Positions 48,290-59,277 of a stretch of DNA of 64,000 nt are shown here, in pieces (position 1 is the first letter of the stretch; the number at the start of each line of letters is the position of its first letter). Made by a program: the position numbers and the translations under genes. The notes under the pieces are model-generated. The model did no database searches. It worked only from the letters and a program-made list of their open reading frames with translations, and was not told where the DNA came from. This DNA comes from Sequoia sempervirens. Taxonomy: Eukaryota > Streptophyta > Pinopsida > Cupressales > Cupressaceae. The stretch spans positions 155,207,525 through 155,271,524 of the forward strand of contig VDFB02047230.1 of NCBI GenBank assembly GCA_007258455.2. The letters are read 5' to 3'.

Positions 48290-49310
48290 CTAGGCCCGAA
48301 GTCGGGATGGGAATGAGCCATGGAAATAATCAACATTTCCAAGTTCATACCCCATCCCGGATCTGCGCCCGCAAAAGAAACCAAAACGCAAAGGACGGAA
48401 ACAAACGCCAGCGGGGTCAGAACAAAAACTGATTCTGAGCGGAGCACAACGGGGGCGGGGGCAAAACAAAATCTAAAATTGAAACTTCTTCAAAGTTTCA
48501 GTTTTGAATTCCATCTCGATCCTACCTTTGAAAATATACAAAGACGAGAAAAGGAAAAGGGGAAAGGAAGGAAAAACAAGACCCTGCGACCAAACGATCA
48601 GGACTGGGGCAGGACAAAATGGATAAAGCGGAACTGAGACCGGAACCAAACCCGAACCAGAAACTTTTTCAAGTTTCAGGTTTGGATTCCATTTCAGGCC
48701 TGCCACTGACGTCATCCAAAAAGACAAAGAAAGGACAAGGAAAAGAAAGAGAAAAAGGAGGGAAAACCCCACAATGAAACAAAAGAAGAAAAGGAAAGAA
48801 AAAGAATAAAACATGTGGAATCGGGATCAAAACGGAACTCGAACCAGAAACTTTTTCAAGTTTCAAGGTTTGGTTCTTGTTCCGATTTTGAGTAAGCCAG
48901 AACAAAAATGAAAAGGCGCAAGGCAGAAAAACCAAAGCAGCAGAATCGGGATCAGGGAAGGAAAAGAAAACATAACTTGGAAGGAATTCCAAGTTCAAAA
49001 TCTGTTCTGGTTCTGGGCCCGCTGAAAACAAAAAGAAAAAGATGAGCAGGGTCGAAAACACCTAAGGCACAGGACACAAAAACTGATAGACCAACGAAGA
49101 GAGAGAAAAGGCAGAGTCGGACCCGGGATGGAACCCAGACGAGGAACTTTGAAGAAAGTTTAACATTCTGATTCGGACTCGGACCCGACTCTGAGAAAGA
49201 ACAAAAGATGAAGACAAAGAACTGTCGAAACTGGAACCGAGGACGGAATAAGACCAGAACTTGGAAGAAATTTCTAAGTCCGGTATTGGTCCCAGTTCCA
49301 CCTCCGAGAG
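48290..49310 (+). repeat. Purine-rich array of about seven units, each with an inverted repeat
   Basis: Each unit has a small dyad made of AACTT and AAGTT words: GAAACTTCTTCAAAGTTTC at 48480, GAAACTTTTTCAAGTTTC at about 48660 and 48846, ACTTGGAAGGAATTCCAAGT at about 48977, with weaker ones near 48335, 49146 and 49260. Units are 115-190 bp apart. Each dyad is followed by a T/C-rich segment and then a G/A-rich segment such as GAAAAGAAAGAGAAAAAGG. Almost the whole 1.2 kb is strand-biased for purines. Confidence 0.65.
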
Positions 49311-49581
49311 AACGTTAAAAAGAAAACGCCTAAGGCAGAAAACCAAAGGCCAAAGGGAAAAGACAAAAGGGGACCCATTTTTTTTAGAACAAAATAGGGT
49401 GGTTATGCAAGGCATAACAATTCCCTAGGTCCCTCAACCTAGATGATATCAACCTCAATCTAGACCGGGATCAGTCTAGAGATATCCTAGCCTTTGCTAG
49501 AAGTGGCGTTGGTAATATTTTTAGGGTTATGAAATGGGCCTATCAAGAAATCAATGATCTTAATCTTAGAAATAGGGTTCC

Positions 49582-49993
49582 AAATAGTAAGTTGTAGGAA
49601 CTAGAACTGAAACTGTCATCTCTAAACACCGAGGAAGGAATACAAAAAGAGAACAATATGGGGACTGAAGCTGATGACATTGAGGGAAAGTATACGACTT
49701 TGGAAGCTGAAATTGTTATAATAAAAAACAATATGAAAATTGTTGTGGAACAAAACCATAGAATGGCAAGGCACAACACCATTATCTAAATAGTAAGTTG
49801 TAGGAACTGGAACTAAAACTGTCATCTCTAAACATTGAGGAAGGAATACAAAAAGAGAACAATATGGGGGCTGAAGATGATGACATTGAGGGCAAGTATA
49901 CGACTTTGGAAGCTGAAATTGTTATAATAAAAATCAATATGAAAATTGTTGTGGAACAAAACCATAGAATGGCAAGGCACAATGCCATTCTTA
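49582..49993 (+). repeat. 206-bp tandem duplication inside the split frame
   Basis: AAATAGTAAGTTGTAGGAAC begins at 49582 and again at 49788, and the two 206-bp copies match except for scattered substitutions. As 206 is not a multiple of three, the duplication shifts the frame of the coiled-coil protein. Confidence 0.9.
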
Positions 49994-50399
49994 TTAATGC
50001 TATGTCGGAAAAGCTAGAAAAGTCTCAATAGGGCTCACTGGTTGTTGACCTGGAAGAGGATAAGGATAAAAGCAAGGATGAGGACCTGGGAATATCGAAG
50101 GGGACCCGTCCCAACCTTAAGAGGAAAGTGTCTCCTACTCCCCAGATGGTCCAAATCTTAAAGAGGGGGGTCCAAGAGATGAACGACATGGAAGCTGAGA
50201 CAACAAAAATTTTAAAGTCCCTAGTTGTTCTTGGTTTTTTGTCTTGTCTTTTTAGGGGTCTTTTTTGTGGCCTTTGTTGGCCTTTTCTTGGTGGTTGTTG
50301 CTTTGTTATGATGATATTCTCACCATCAGCTCTCTATTTCTGGATACTTTGATGCTTTATTTCTTTTGTTTGTAAACATTGTGGTTTTGGGTCCCTATA

Positions 50400-52780
50400 A
50401 AACCTATTTTTTCCTCTTTCAAAATTAATTGACATATATTAATAATTTCAAAGATATGAATAAGATTCTCACAATTTTTTATTTTTATTTTGAGAGTTAA
50501 ATTAATTTTATTTTACTAAGTTTTTAAAATTTATCATAAATTGATTAAATCCGAATCTCATTTTAATTTTTTTAATATAATAATAATAATTAACTTTTTA
50601 ATTTTTAATATTTTCTCCCTATTTTAGTTATTTTGACAATTTTATTATATTTTTTTAATTTCAAAAATATATAATAGACTAGAACATAGATGGAAAAATT
50701 ATTAAATATCTTCCAAATATTTATACTGGTAAAATGAGTCCTCTCACTTCATAATTATTATTAATATTGTTATTTTTACAAATGTAGAAGTGGTATAGTC
50801 ATCATTTACAACTCCTATGATTTCTACACAAACATTAATTTTAATATTATGATGTTCACAAATGAGTTGTTCATATAGTCGGCTATACATCCAATGATAG
50901 GTTTTGATGGCACCATTGCATAAATGTCCCAATGTAAAATCATAAGTGATGACCAAGTAAATACCATCTTGAAAATACTGTAGCCTCTTCCCTTATTAAA
51001 TTATAGACATGAAAATTTAGTCATAACATATATATATATATATATATATATACTACTGATTATAATTTATTATCACATGCATTTTCTCTTTTGTGGGAGT
51101 AATTTTATGTTGGTATCCACAATAATTATTATTATAATTTGTGCAGTTTTTATTTAATGGTCAAATGGTATATTTCTTAAGTACGAAGTCTCAGTCGATA
51201 CTGTCCCATATAATACCTAATGAATTAGAAAATTTTAATTTTTTGGTTTGTGTTACTTATTGTATGGGTATGGGCATGTGATCAAATGATATGTTGTTCC
51301 AATATTTGTTGTTGATGTTGATTGAACCAATCTCAATGATAGACAAGTGAGCCACCTAAAAACCATAACAAACTAATAAAATATGTATTCAAACGTTTAT
51401 CGTGTTATTTTGATAATCTGTTCTCATGGTTGGAATCAACTTATGTTCACTAAAAGTCCTTATCATGAGAAATTTATTTCAATAGTTTTAGTAGTTGGTC
51501 TTATGTTAATCAAGCTTTAGGTGATTTTGTTGCATTGTCAACCTAGAGAATGACATTAAGTCTTTACTTAGTGGATCATCATAGTCATCTATCTTCTTCT
51601 TAGGCATTAGAAATGAACCATCAAGCTTATCTTTCCACACACCATCTTAATACATGTTTAGATCAACAAACACCCTGTTTTATTACATGGCAATTTACTA
51701 CCAAAACTAATCACTCTGAAAACCCATCTCCAATGACCCCTTTTCATTTGTGTCATCTTTTTTAGAGATTAACACAAGTATTCTTGCACCCAACCTTGTG
51801 TAGAAATGAACACTGTTACTTTTTAGAACCCAAATCATTGTCTTGGCAATTGCTCCCCCTAGGCACTAGCCCATGGCCAGTTGGACCTGGGTGGTATATT
51901 TATTTGTTATATATTCATCTACAAAATTAGTTGTTTGATGTAGATGGAAAAAAAAAGGAAAATAGTCACCGAACCATTCAACTCAACATAAGCTACATGA
52001 GGTTAGACATCTTAAAAAAAATTATCAAGTAAATCCATACTATCAAGGGATAAACTGACAGAGGAGTTACAAGCTGCAAAATATGATATTATAATAAAAT
52101 CTAAAATTATACAAAACATTCATCAAATATGAAATAAATAAGATGAATATTACACTATGGGCAACACATAGAATAAATTGTCAAGTGAGAGATTTGCAAT
52201 TTGAACGGAGGACTCAATTTATTATATCACCATATGTTTGCTGCAAAGATGTCACTTTAGAATGTCAGAGACCAAAGAAGACCAAATAGTACTATATGCC
52301 ATTTAGCAATCCAATAGTGATGGTTTTTATTCATGAAAAAAATATGAGTTGATGAGAGTATTGGCGTGTGGCAACATTTTTGGATAGTAGGGATTCGATG
52401 GATCAAAATAGTAGGCATTTTAGTGATATCCCAATCTGTCTTGTCTATTAATTTGGAGGGGAAGTATTTGTAAGGTTTCAAATTAAGGGAAGGTGGATTT
52501 TTTTTAATAATGGGTTTAGTGGACTATATAATGCATTTGAATAGTAGGATCCATAATTATGGTCCAAACCTAATGCTAAATCTATGGTTCACATGAGTTT
52601 TAGCAAAGCTCTGGGAAAGTGTCAACAAATACCCATGCCATGAGTTTACTCTAGTAATGTTTTTACAAATTTTGTACATATCTTTATTTATTTTCCATTC
52701 ATTTCATATTTATATTTTTCCTTTCTCCCATACAAGCTCATTTTGTAATAATACTATTAAAAATATGGGAAGAGACAAAT
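50400..52780. other. No gene recognised; TA microsatellite
   Basis: AT-rich sequence. A perfect TA dinucleotide run of about 11 units lies at 51029-51051. No coding or RNA feature is visible. Confidence 0.6.
51029..51051. repeat. TA microsatellite
   Basis: Uninterrupted TA dinucleotide run. Confidence 0.9.
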
Positions 52781-53098
52781 GAAGTTGTAAATAATCCAAC
52801 ACAAAATAATATGTGCTTCTTTTTTTCATTCAATACATATTACATATATATAGGAGGATGTCTCCTCTATTCTAGGATATTAGCTCAACCAAAATATCTT
52901 CCAAGCCTATTATAATAACAATACGCTAATAATATTGTTATGCTAACTATATGCTAATTATAATATATGAGTTGTTTATAACAACTCATTTACATCCTCA
53001 CACTAATATAATAAGTAAATTATAAATATTGCATTTACACATAATAATTACTACCACAATGTGAAGCACTAATGATATTTCCTAATATTCCCCCCCTT
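52780..53098 (-). repeat. Probable Copia 3' LTR with polypurine tract
   Basis: On the reverse strand, AAGGGGGGGAA (53098-53088) is a strong polypurine tract, followed at once by TATTAGGAAATATC, probably a decayed TGTTAGG LTR start. The LTR then runs to lower coordinates through AT-rich sequence; its end near 52780 is an estimate. The reverse-strand sequence at higher coordinates (to about 53.9 kb) would be the element interior, but no domain could be read there. Confidence 0.4.
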
Positions 53099-53099
53099 A

Positions 53100-55580
53100 G
53101 TGTGAACATGGTAGAAAAACATTCACACACTCCTCTACAATATGCTCACCCCTATGGCATGTCCAACTATGTGACTCATGACCTTGATCCAGAAGAAAGG
53201 CTCTCTCCTTCCATGGTTTTAAACAGGCTTACCACAAACCTTGACATGACATGAACCTGGATCAACTATCCACCTCGTGTGGTTTTCTAGATCCTCCCCC
53301 AAATCCTTTCAAGATCCTTGAACTGACATACATATCATAAATATGAAAAACTCACACTGAAAAGTTTTCACATTATATTCCATAAGAACATAGTGTTCTT
53401 AATTATAGTCACTACTATCAATCACTGCCACTCAATCTCGAATAGCATAGACAACTGCCATTGCCCCTCAAAGTTACCCTTGACTTTAGTTGTTTTAGCA
53501 CATAATGGGAATGGAATAGTGGTTAGTTTTCTTGCCCACAATGTGAAATTCCATTTATTCACAAACAAGGAACACTTAAAAGTGAATCATATCATATTGC
53601 ATAATACTATCCAGATCTTGTTTTATGCATCACGTTGCACATGATCACCATTTCCAATGAATGTATTCACTGACTGATTATCTTCCAACAAAGTATGATA
53701 GTCAGAGGATCTTTGTAGTTATCTGTCATTCTATACAATTTCTCTTGCAACATCCACCACACAAAGCAATAGGTACACACCCCATCAATAAATCTACAAG
53801 TCCCATAACAAGAACATTGCAAATACGTACACACCACAGTGCACACAACATTAAACACACCAAAAAATTCCACCATAGCTCTATGCGGCCCTGTCGTTGG
53901 TTATTGATGAGAGGTTTCTAATTGACCTCCAACCTCCTATGCCTCTGTCTTCCAATAGATTTGCTAATTAGTTAGAAATTTTGAATTTGAAGCTCAATTT
54001 TAGAAATGCCCCTTAATATGCATGTTGCATACAAACGATAATGCATCCAGTTACAATTGAGGCAATTTTTATCTTTTATAATTTTTATTTTGACACAAAA
54101 AATTTAATGACTCATGAAATGAACCCTATTCTAAAATAATGATACACCTTGGATTTGAAAACATTCTATATTTTTAATAGACTTTTAGACTATGACAGAA
54201 ATAACAATCTGCCATTATAAAACTTCCCTTCATTAAAAGCTATCATAAGATTTAGACTCTAAAAACTACTCTAAATGATCAACTCAACTCAAAGATTTAA
54301 TTTATAATATATAAATAAAAGCTAATTAAATTAATGGCTTGACACCTATGCATTGAAGATGGACTAATGGAAAATCCTATAGAAATATTGAAGGGATAGG
54401 CATACAAGAATCCACTAGTCTAAAAAAAGAAATCATAGCTTAGATGTTTGTGGCTTATCAAACCAACTCACCACACTTTTGTAATGAAAAAATGAGGATA
54501 TGTGATCATGAAATCTCAAGAATGTTGTCTCCCACTATCATGGGGTTTTCAATGAATTATACCAAATCTTCACAAGCATTCTAGTCACACCAAATTTGCT
54601 TTGATTGCTCAAATTGGTGTATGCTCTTTCTCTAGAGCTCACTTAATGCCAAACATAGGTGAATGGCTTAACATTCTCCTTTTTTATCAAAATAGGGTCG
54701 ATAATAAGCTCAAAGGATCCCTTTAACATGTTGAGAAGAGGCAACTAATGATTCAATCAGCTTGATTAGACTTTGTTGTCTGTGAATGAGATGCCAATTG
54801 AATGTAAAGCATGCCATACAACCAAATCATTAAACTCTTTCAAAAATATGAATTATCTATCTTGGTGGATGTCTTTCACTAATACATTGCTCCAATATTA
54901 TTTTTATTATAGTTTATGGAATTTAAAAATGAGTTATAACATAAAAAATTATAGCCATGTAGAATTAGTTTTTTATCTTCAAACCATTTTTGGGTTGATT
55001 AGTTTTTTATGTTGTTAAAAGACAACTGACATCCATTATATGCTTTTTATGTTTTTCTATTTCTATGTTGAACCAAACCATTGTTGTTTCTTTCTCTAAA
55101 ATTATTTTGGTATTGGAACTCCTATAAAGATCTATGTTTCATTTCATATGGTTAAATTAATTTTATTTTTCTATTCGTCATCCAAATTTTATCTAATATG
55201 CATTATCCATATTTTTTTTACAATTATTTTGAGATGGTTCAATATTATCGATTTAGTTTTTTTTAATGTACGTACCAACAATATATTATTTTCCATGGAT
55301 CAAACTAGATAGCATCCATTTTCTCAACATGCTTTCTTCAATTTCATATCAATGCTTTCACAAGATGACATAACTAAAGATTTATTCTCCTCTAATGATG
55401 ACTATTACCCAGATTTTGCTCCTAATACATAATTGAATAATGAAGAAGTGGTCATTGAAAAGATAGTTTCAATTAGTGAAGTAGAAGTCATAGAGAATAA
55501 GTTTCATGTACCTTCTCAAGAAAAAAGTAGAGTTCATTGGAGCATTACAAACACAATGGAAGTGAATTGAGAGAGAAACA
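53100..55580. other. No gene recognised
   Basis: Decayed sequence, part of which is probably the interior of the reverse-strand element above. Short frames at 53072-53921 show no domain. The remainder is AT-rich and featureless. Confidence 0.5.
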
Positions 55581-55604
55581 CAATCAAGTGGTGGTGTAAT
55601 GAGA

Positions 55605-56070
55605 AAATCATTAAATTTCAATGAAAAGTGGAAAATTATTCAAGAATATTTCTTTGCTCATGGTGTTCATCACACAACCAACAAATTTCAATATTGTTGG
55701 AAGCATATTCAACTTGATTACAAAAAAATTAGAGACTATGAACATAATATTCCATATGGGCATGATAGTTACTAGAATATGAAAATTTGAGATAGGGTTG
55801 ATAAGAAACTTCCTACAAAGTTCATTCTTGAACTTTATAATGCAATGGGGACCACATTTGGTAAATATCAAGCCATCAATTTGTGAAATATCACTATTGA
55901 CTCTTTTGATACAAGCTATGCATGTGATGAGAACAATCTTCAAAATGAAGATGAACCATTGCATGAACATGAAACAAAAAATATGGAAATTCATGACCAA
56001 TCTAAATGTGGTAGTGAAAGGGACAAGCAATGCACGAGGAAAAAATGAAAATCAATTTCCAATCCAATAG
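55605..56070 (+). pseudogene. Myb/SANT-like DNA-binding protein remnant (PIF/Harbinger ORF1 type)
   Basis: The forward frame reads KWKIIQEYFFAHGVHHTTNK, FQYCWKHIQLDYKKIRDYEH, then KLPTKFILELYNAMG. The W...I...F...G..RT..Q...W..L..DY..I layout is that of the trihelix/Myb-like protein that PIF/Harbinger transposons encode beside their transposase. A Trp-to-stop change follows the DSY block, and another stop comes a few codons later, so the gene is dead. The transposase remnant lies 0.9 kb downstream in the same orientation. Confidence 0.6.
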
Positions 56071-56959
56071 GCATGAAGGATGTTATTGTTGACAACAATA
56101 GGTTTTTAATTTCTACTTTACAAATAGATGAGGAGGGACACATGAAATGCCATGAACAATGCATGAACAACGATGATTTGTATGAAAAAAGGTTATTAAA
56201 ACTTGAAGAGTAGAAAATTAATTTCCAAATGAGCATTGTTTCAACACTAAACAATATTGGTCAAAAAATGTTAAAAATAAACCAATCATTTGCAAAAGAA
56301 GATTGATTTTGTATTTTTTAGCAACTTACAACTATAAAATAAAAAATAATATGTATAAAACTACTTTTCAAAAATGGTCAAAGTATTGGTTAAGTTTACT
56401 TTCAATGCTTATTAATCAAATTTCTACAAAAATATTAAATCCACCAATTTTTAGTATCATTATAGCCTATATAATAATAGAATAATCTATTGCAAATGAA
56501 AATATTTGACTACAATATATCATTTTTTGATTCAATATCTTAGTATGGCTTACCTTTTGATTTGTTGCATTAAAAATTCCATTTGATGTAAAATCATTAT
56601 GCAAGTTTTGATTTGTGTCTCCTTTGTCTAGCAAAATCAAGCTCAAATTTATAGGTCAAGTGCCTTTTGTGTTCACTTTTTGCTCTTCTAAAACCCAAAT
56701 TTATCTATTAGTTTTCAGTTTGTTATAATTCATGATAGAACATTTTATTTTCATAGTTAACTCTAGTTGCACATCATTGTATATCATCTAAAAATCAATT
56801 TCAAACCCCTAAAACAATTCAAATCCAAGGTTGATTGACTCACCTTTTAGGTTAAAATTTGATCTGATACCCTTGTTGATCTGAATTCTAATGTTTTATA
56901 AGTGAAAATTAGCTAATCCTAGTTAAAACCTAGGATCACTTTTCCTACATTACACCTTC

Positions 56960-57350
56960 TACAGGTTATGCAAAGGTGGAGAGAGGTTAAATGGAATTTC
57001 AATTTCTATTGGTTCATCAATTGTGAGAGATTACATTGTTGGTGATGGTGGATATCGATTGCTATCATGGTCGCACTTTTTAGTGGAGTTGCAACAAATA
57101 ATCAAAGGTTATTCAATTTTAAAATATCTTCAACTTGTATTGTTGTTGAACGCACCTTTGGAAAGCTAAAAGGTGTCTAGAGACAAATTTTAAATTCAAA
57201 AAAATTTCATCCAAATTTGCAATACCAAACATGAGAATAATATAACAAACATGAAGCAATACCAAGGGATTCTGCTATAGGGTTAGCTCAAATGTCCTCA
57301 ATGGAATTTGTCAATGGTAATGAAAATGTTGTGCATCTCAACAGTTGAAA
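56960..57350 (+). pseudogene. PIF/Harbinger DDE transposase, C-terminal remnant
   Basis: Readable blocks in family order are GERLNGISI, YIVGDGGYRLLSW (the second catalytic Asp in the usual GDSGY...W setting), then, in another frame, NNQRLFNF and IVVERTFGKLKGV (the catalytic Glu in VER.FG.LK), followed after a stop by RQIL. The first catalytic Asp and the N-terminal half are not readable. At least one frame change and one stop intervene. The terminal inverted repeats and the 3-bp target duplication of the parent element could not be found. Confidence 0.75.
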
Positions 57351-57429
57351 GCTAGATTTTGATCAAGACTCTTTGAAATCTGCTTACCCATTTGTCTAAT
57401 TTTTGTCACCTTTATTGTGGTTCATTTTA

Positions 57430-59277
57430 CAAGAACTCATGATTAGTTTTATGATATATTAGTTGCCAAAAATAATACATTTACTTAAATTAGTTTTTAT
57501 GCTTACTTTTGCACTATTATTTTCATTCTTTCTTATTGTGGCCTATGATAGATTTATGGTTTCTTCATTTACAAATGTATTCCTTTGTTTCTCATGAGTT
57601 ATTATGTGCATGTAAGCAATTTTTAAAAAATGTTTTAAGCACTAACAAAGTGATCTTCAATATTCAAAAAATTATCTAACAAAGTCATTCAATTTATCTA
57701 TAAGTGTGTGACTATGCAAAAACTTGCAAAATCATTTGCTTTTTAACATCCCCATTCCATAGGAAAAAATGAAGCATAGAGGATTTTGAGTAGATGTTCT
57801 AATTGCAATAGCTTGGTAGAAAGTGTAAAATTGAATGCAACCTCTGCTAGCATCCTTTTTTTCTGCACAAATTGAGAGCATTATAATAGATTTGAAAAGG
57901 ATCTTTGGTAGAATTCAGAGTTGTATGCATAATGTAGAGACTTAGGCAAGGTGTATGTATTAAATAACAATGCCTCAAAGGAATAATGGTCACATGATAT
58001 GCAATCCTTGTAGAATTTGCACATCATAGTTTACGAAACGGTCTTCATTTGTTGTCAAAACATTGAGAATGTAAGCTTAATTTTCATTGTGGCATATGCC
58101 AAGGAAGAGTTTTTGATTTTCTTTACTTTTACCGTGCAAAGTAGTAGCAGTGTCTTGATAGTCATGTTCATTAATCATTGATAAAGGTTATGTTAAAATA
58201 TCCACAAACAAAAAATTGGTGTATGACAACTCAATTATCATTCTTATTTAGTTGGTAATATGGAAAGGAATTCTAATTAATACATTTGATTGTGAAACAA
58301 TCATTAATTTTACTCTTTTAACTTTGAATTTGTATTTTCTTATACGTTTTCATACAATTAATAAAACATTTGATTAATCAACTAGCATCTATCTTGAGCT
58401 ATAGCACACACCTCAAAATGTTTAAGTTAGAAATTGAATTCCTACAACTTCAATCCAAATAACATGAAGTCAATGAAAATTCAATGTTGTGGCTGAATTC
58501 ATTTTTTATTGCGTGAGTTTCTTCATGAAAATTTTGTCTATGCTTAACTATAATGGTAGACAGTCACACTTATGATGATCCATCTTTTTGTTGGAATTAA
58601 TTTTTTGAAAATTTTTGTGCAATAAAATTAATTTAAAATTCTTTATGTCAAAATTAACAACAAATGATAATTAAATATAAAAATATACAATTGAATTATG
58701 TTTACATTCTAATACAAAGAAAAAACGATGTAAAAAAAATACATTTCAAAAATATAATTTATAAGAAATATTTAAAAATAAACAACAAAATTAAATATCC
58801 ATAACACCACTAACTCCACAAAGTACTCCAAAAATAATAATAATTATTATTATTATTGACAAAAATAAACTAACCATATGGAGGCCTGCCCTTACATTTA
58901 AAATACTTAACTTATTTATTAAGGATGCGTTTTTCCCATTCCAAGAAGACTTCATTATTTTATACGGACACTTACCTAATCCGCGTCAATAGTTTTAATA
59001 AGTGTGAAAAGGACGAAACGATGAGATTTTCGCGTGTTGGGCCACATCATTTTTGGCGTAAACTTCACGCTATTGAAACAGCCTCGGAAATTTCCTCTTT
59101 TGAAAAAGACAAGAAAAGATTCCATCACGCGGTTTCCTACACACCATTTTGAATGCCCCCAACCATTGACTTTCTTAAATCAAGGTTTTATCATCTGTTT
59201 TCCCTGTAACCCTTCATTTGTCGGAAATCGAAACCCCTCTTTCTTTCTTCTCTAGTTCTTCTGTTCAGTCTAATTAA
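57430..59277. other. No gene recognised; flank and promoter side of the TNL gene
   Basis: AT-rich sequence. The last 300 bases before 59278 become less AT-rich, with a T/C-rich stretch (about 59225-59265) just before the start codon, compatible with a 5' untranslated region. No clear TATA box could be fixed. Confidence 0.4.

Larger units (their letters stand above)
45318..49419. mobile_element. 4.1-kb non-coding TG...CA element with ATTCC duplication
   Basis: ATTCC occurs immediately before (45313-45317) and after (49420-49424) the element, which starts TGTTGACATG and ends GCATAACA. Deleting the element with one ATTCC (4107 bp) rejoins the host reading frame without a stop, which proves the insertion. 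There are no paired LTRs, primer site or protein domains inside, so the simplest reading is a very long solo LTR; a large non-autonomous derivative is the alternative. Inside are a zone of repeated TCGGYRAGAC words (46.9-47.75 kb) and a purine-rich array with small inverted repeats (48.1-49.4 kb). Open frames within are short and unsupported. Orientation cannot be set. Confidence 0.8.
44141..50352 (+). pseudogene. Unrecognised long frame downstream of the LINE, split by an insertion
   Basis: A second protein overlaps the end of ORF2. Readable parts are FGRKVKLDEKII (about 44532), MLTKGMKLFRDKRFLDEAVI and ERFTRVYGYHFSLNHFFHKV (to 44830), then a Ser/Lys/Pro-rich flexible part (44993-45317). The 4.1-kb insertion follows, after which the same frame resumes at 49425 with LNLDDINLNLDRDQSRDIL and a coiled coil (LEAEIVIIKNNMKIVVEQ). 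A 206-bp tandem duplication and stops follow, and the sequence ends in a hydrophobic-looking tail at 50340. The end (TTTTGGGTCCCTATAAAACC near 50385) resembles plant LINE 3' ends. The product could be a LINE ORF1-like coiled-coil protein or a separate transposon protein; I cannot assign it. Confidence 0.55.

Noticed and set aside
47087..49061. Several frames of 60-160 codons within the 4.1-kb element
   Set aside because: They overlap each other on both strands, follow the repeat arrays, and contain no domain.
51029..51051. TA run as a TATA promoter
   Set aside because: It is a simple microsatellite with no gene downstream.
55611..56030. Reverse-strand frame of 139 codons
   Set aside because: It is the shadow of the Myb-like frame on the forward strand; its hydrophobic, Ile/Phe-rich content reflects AT bias.
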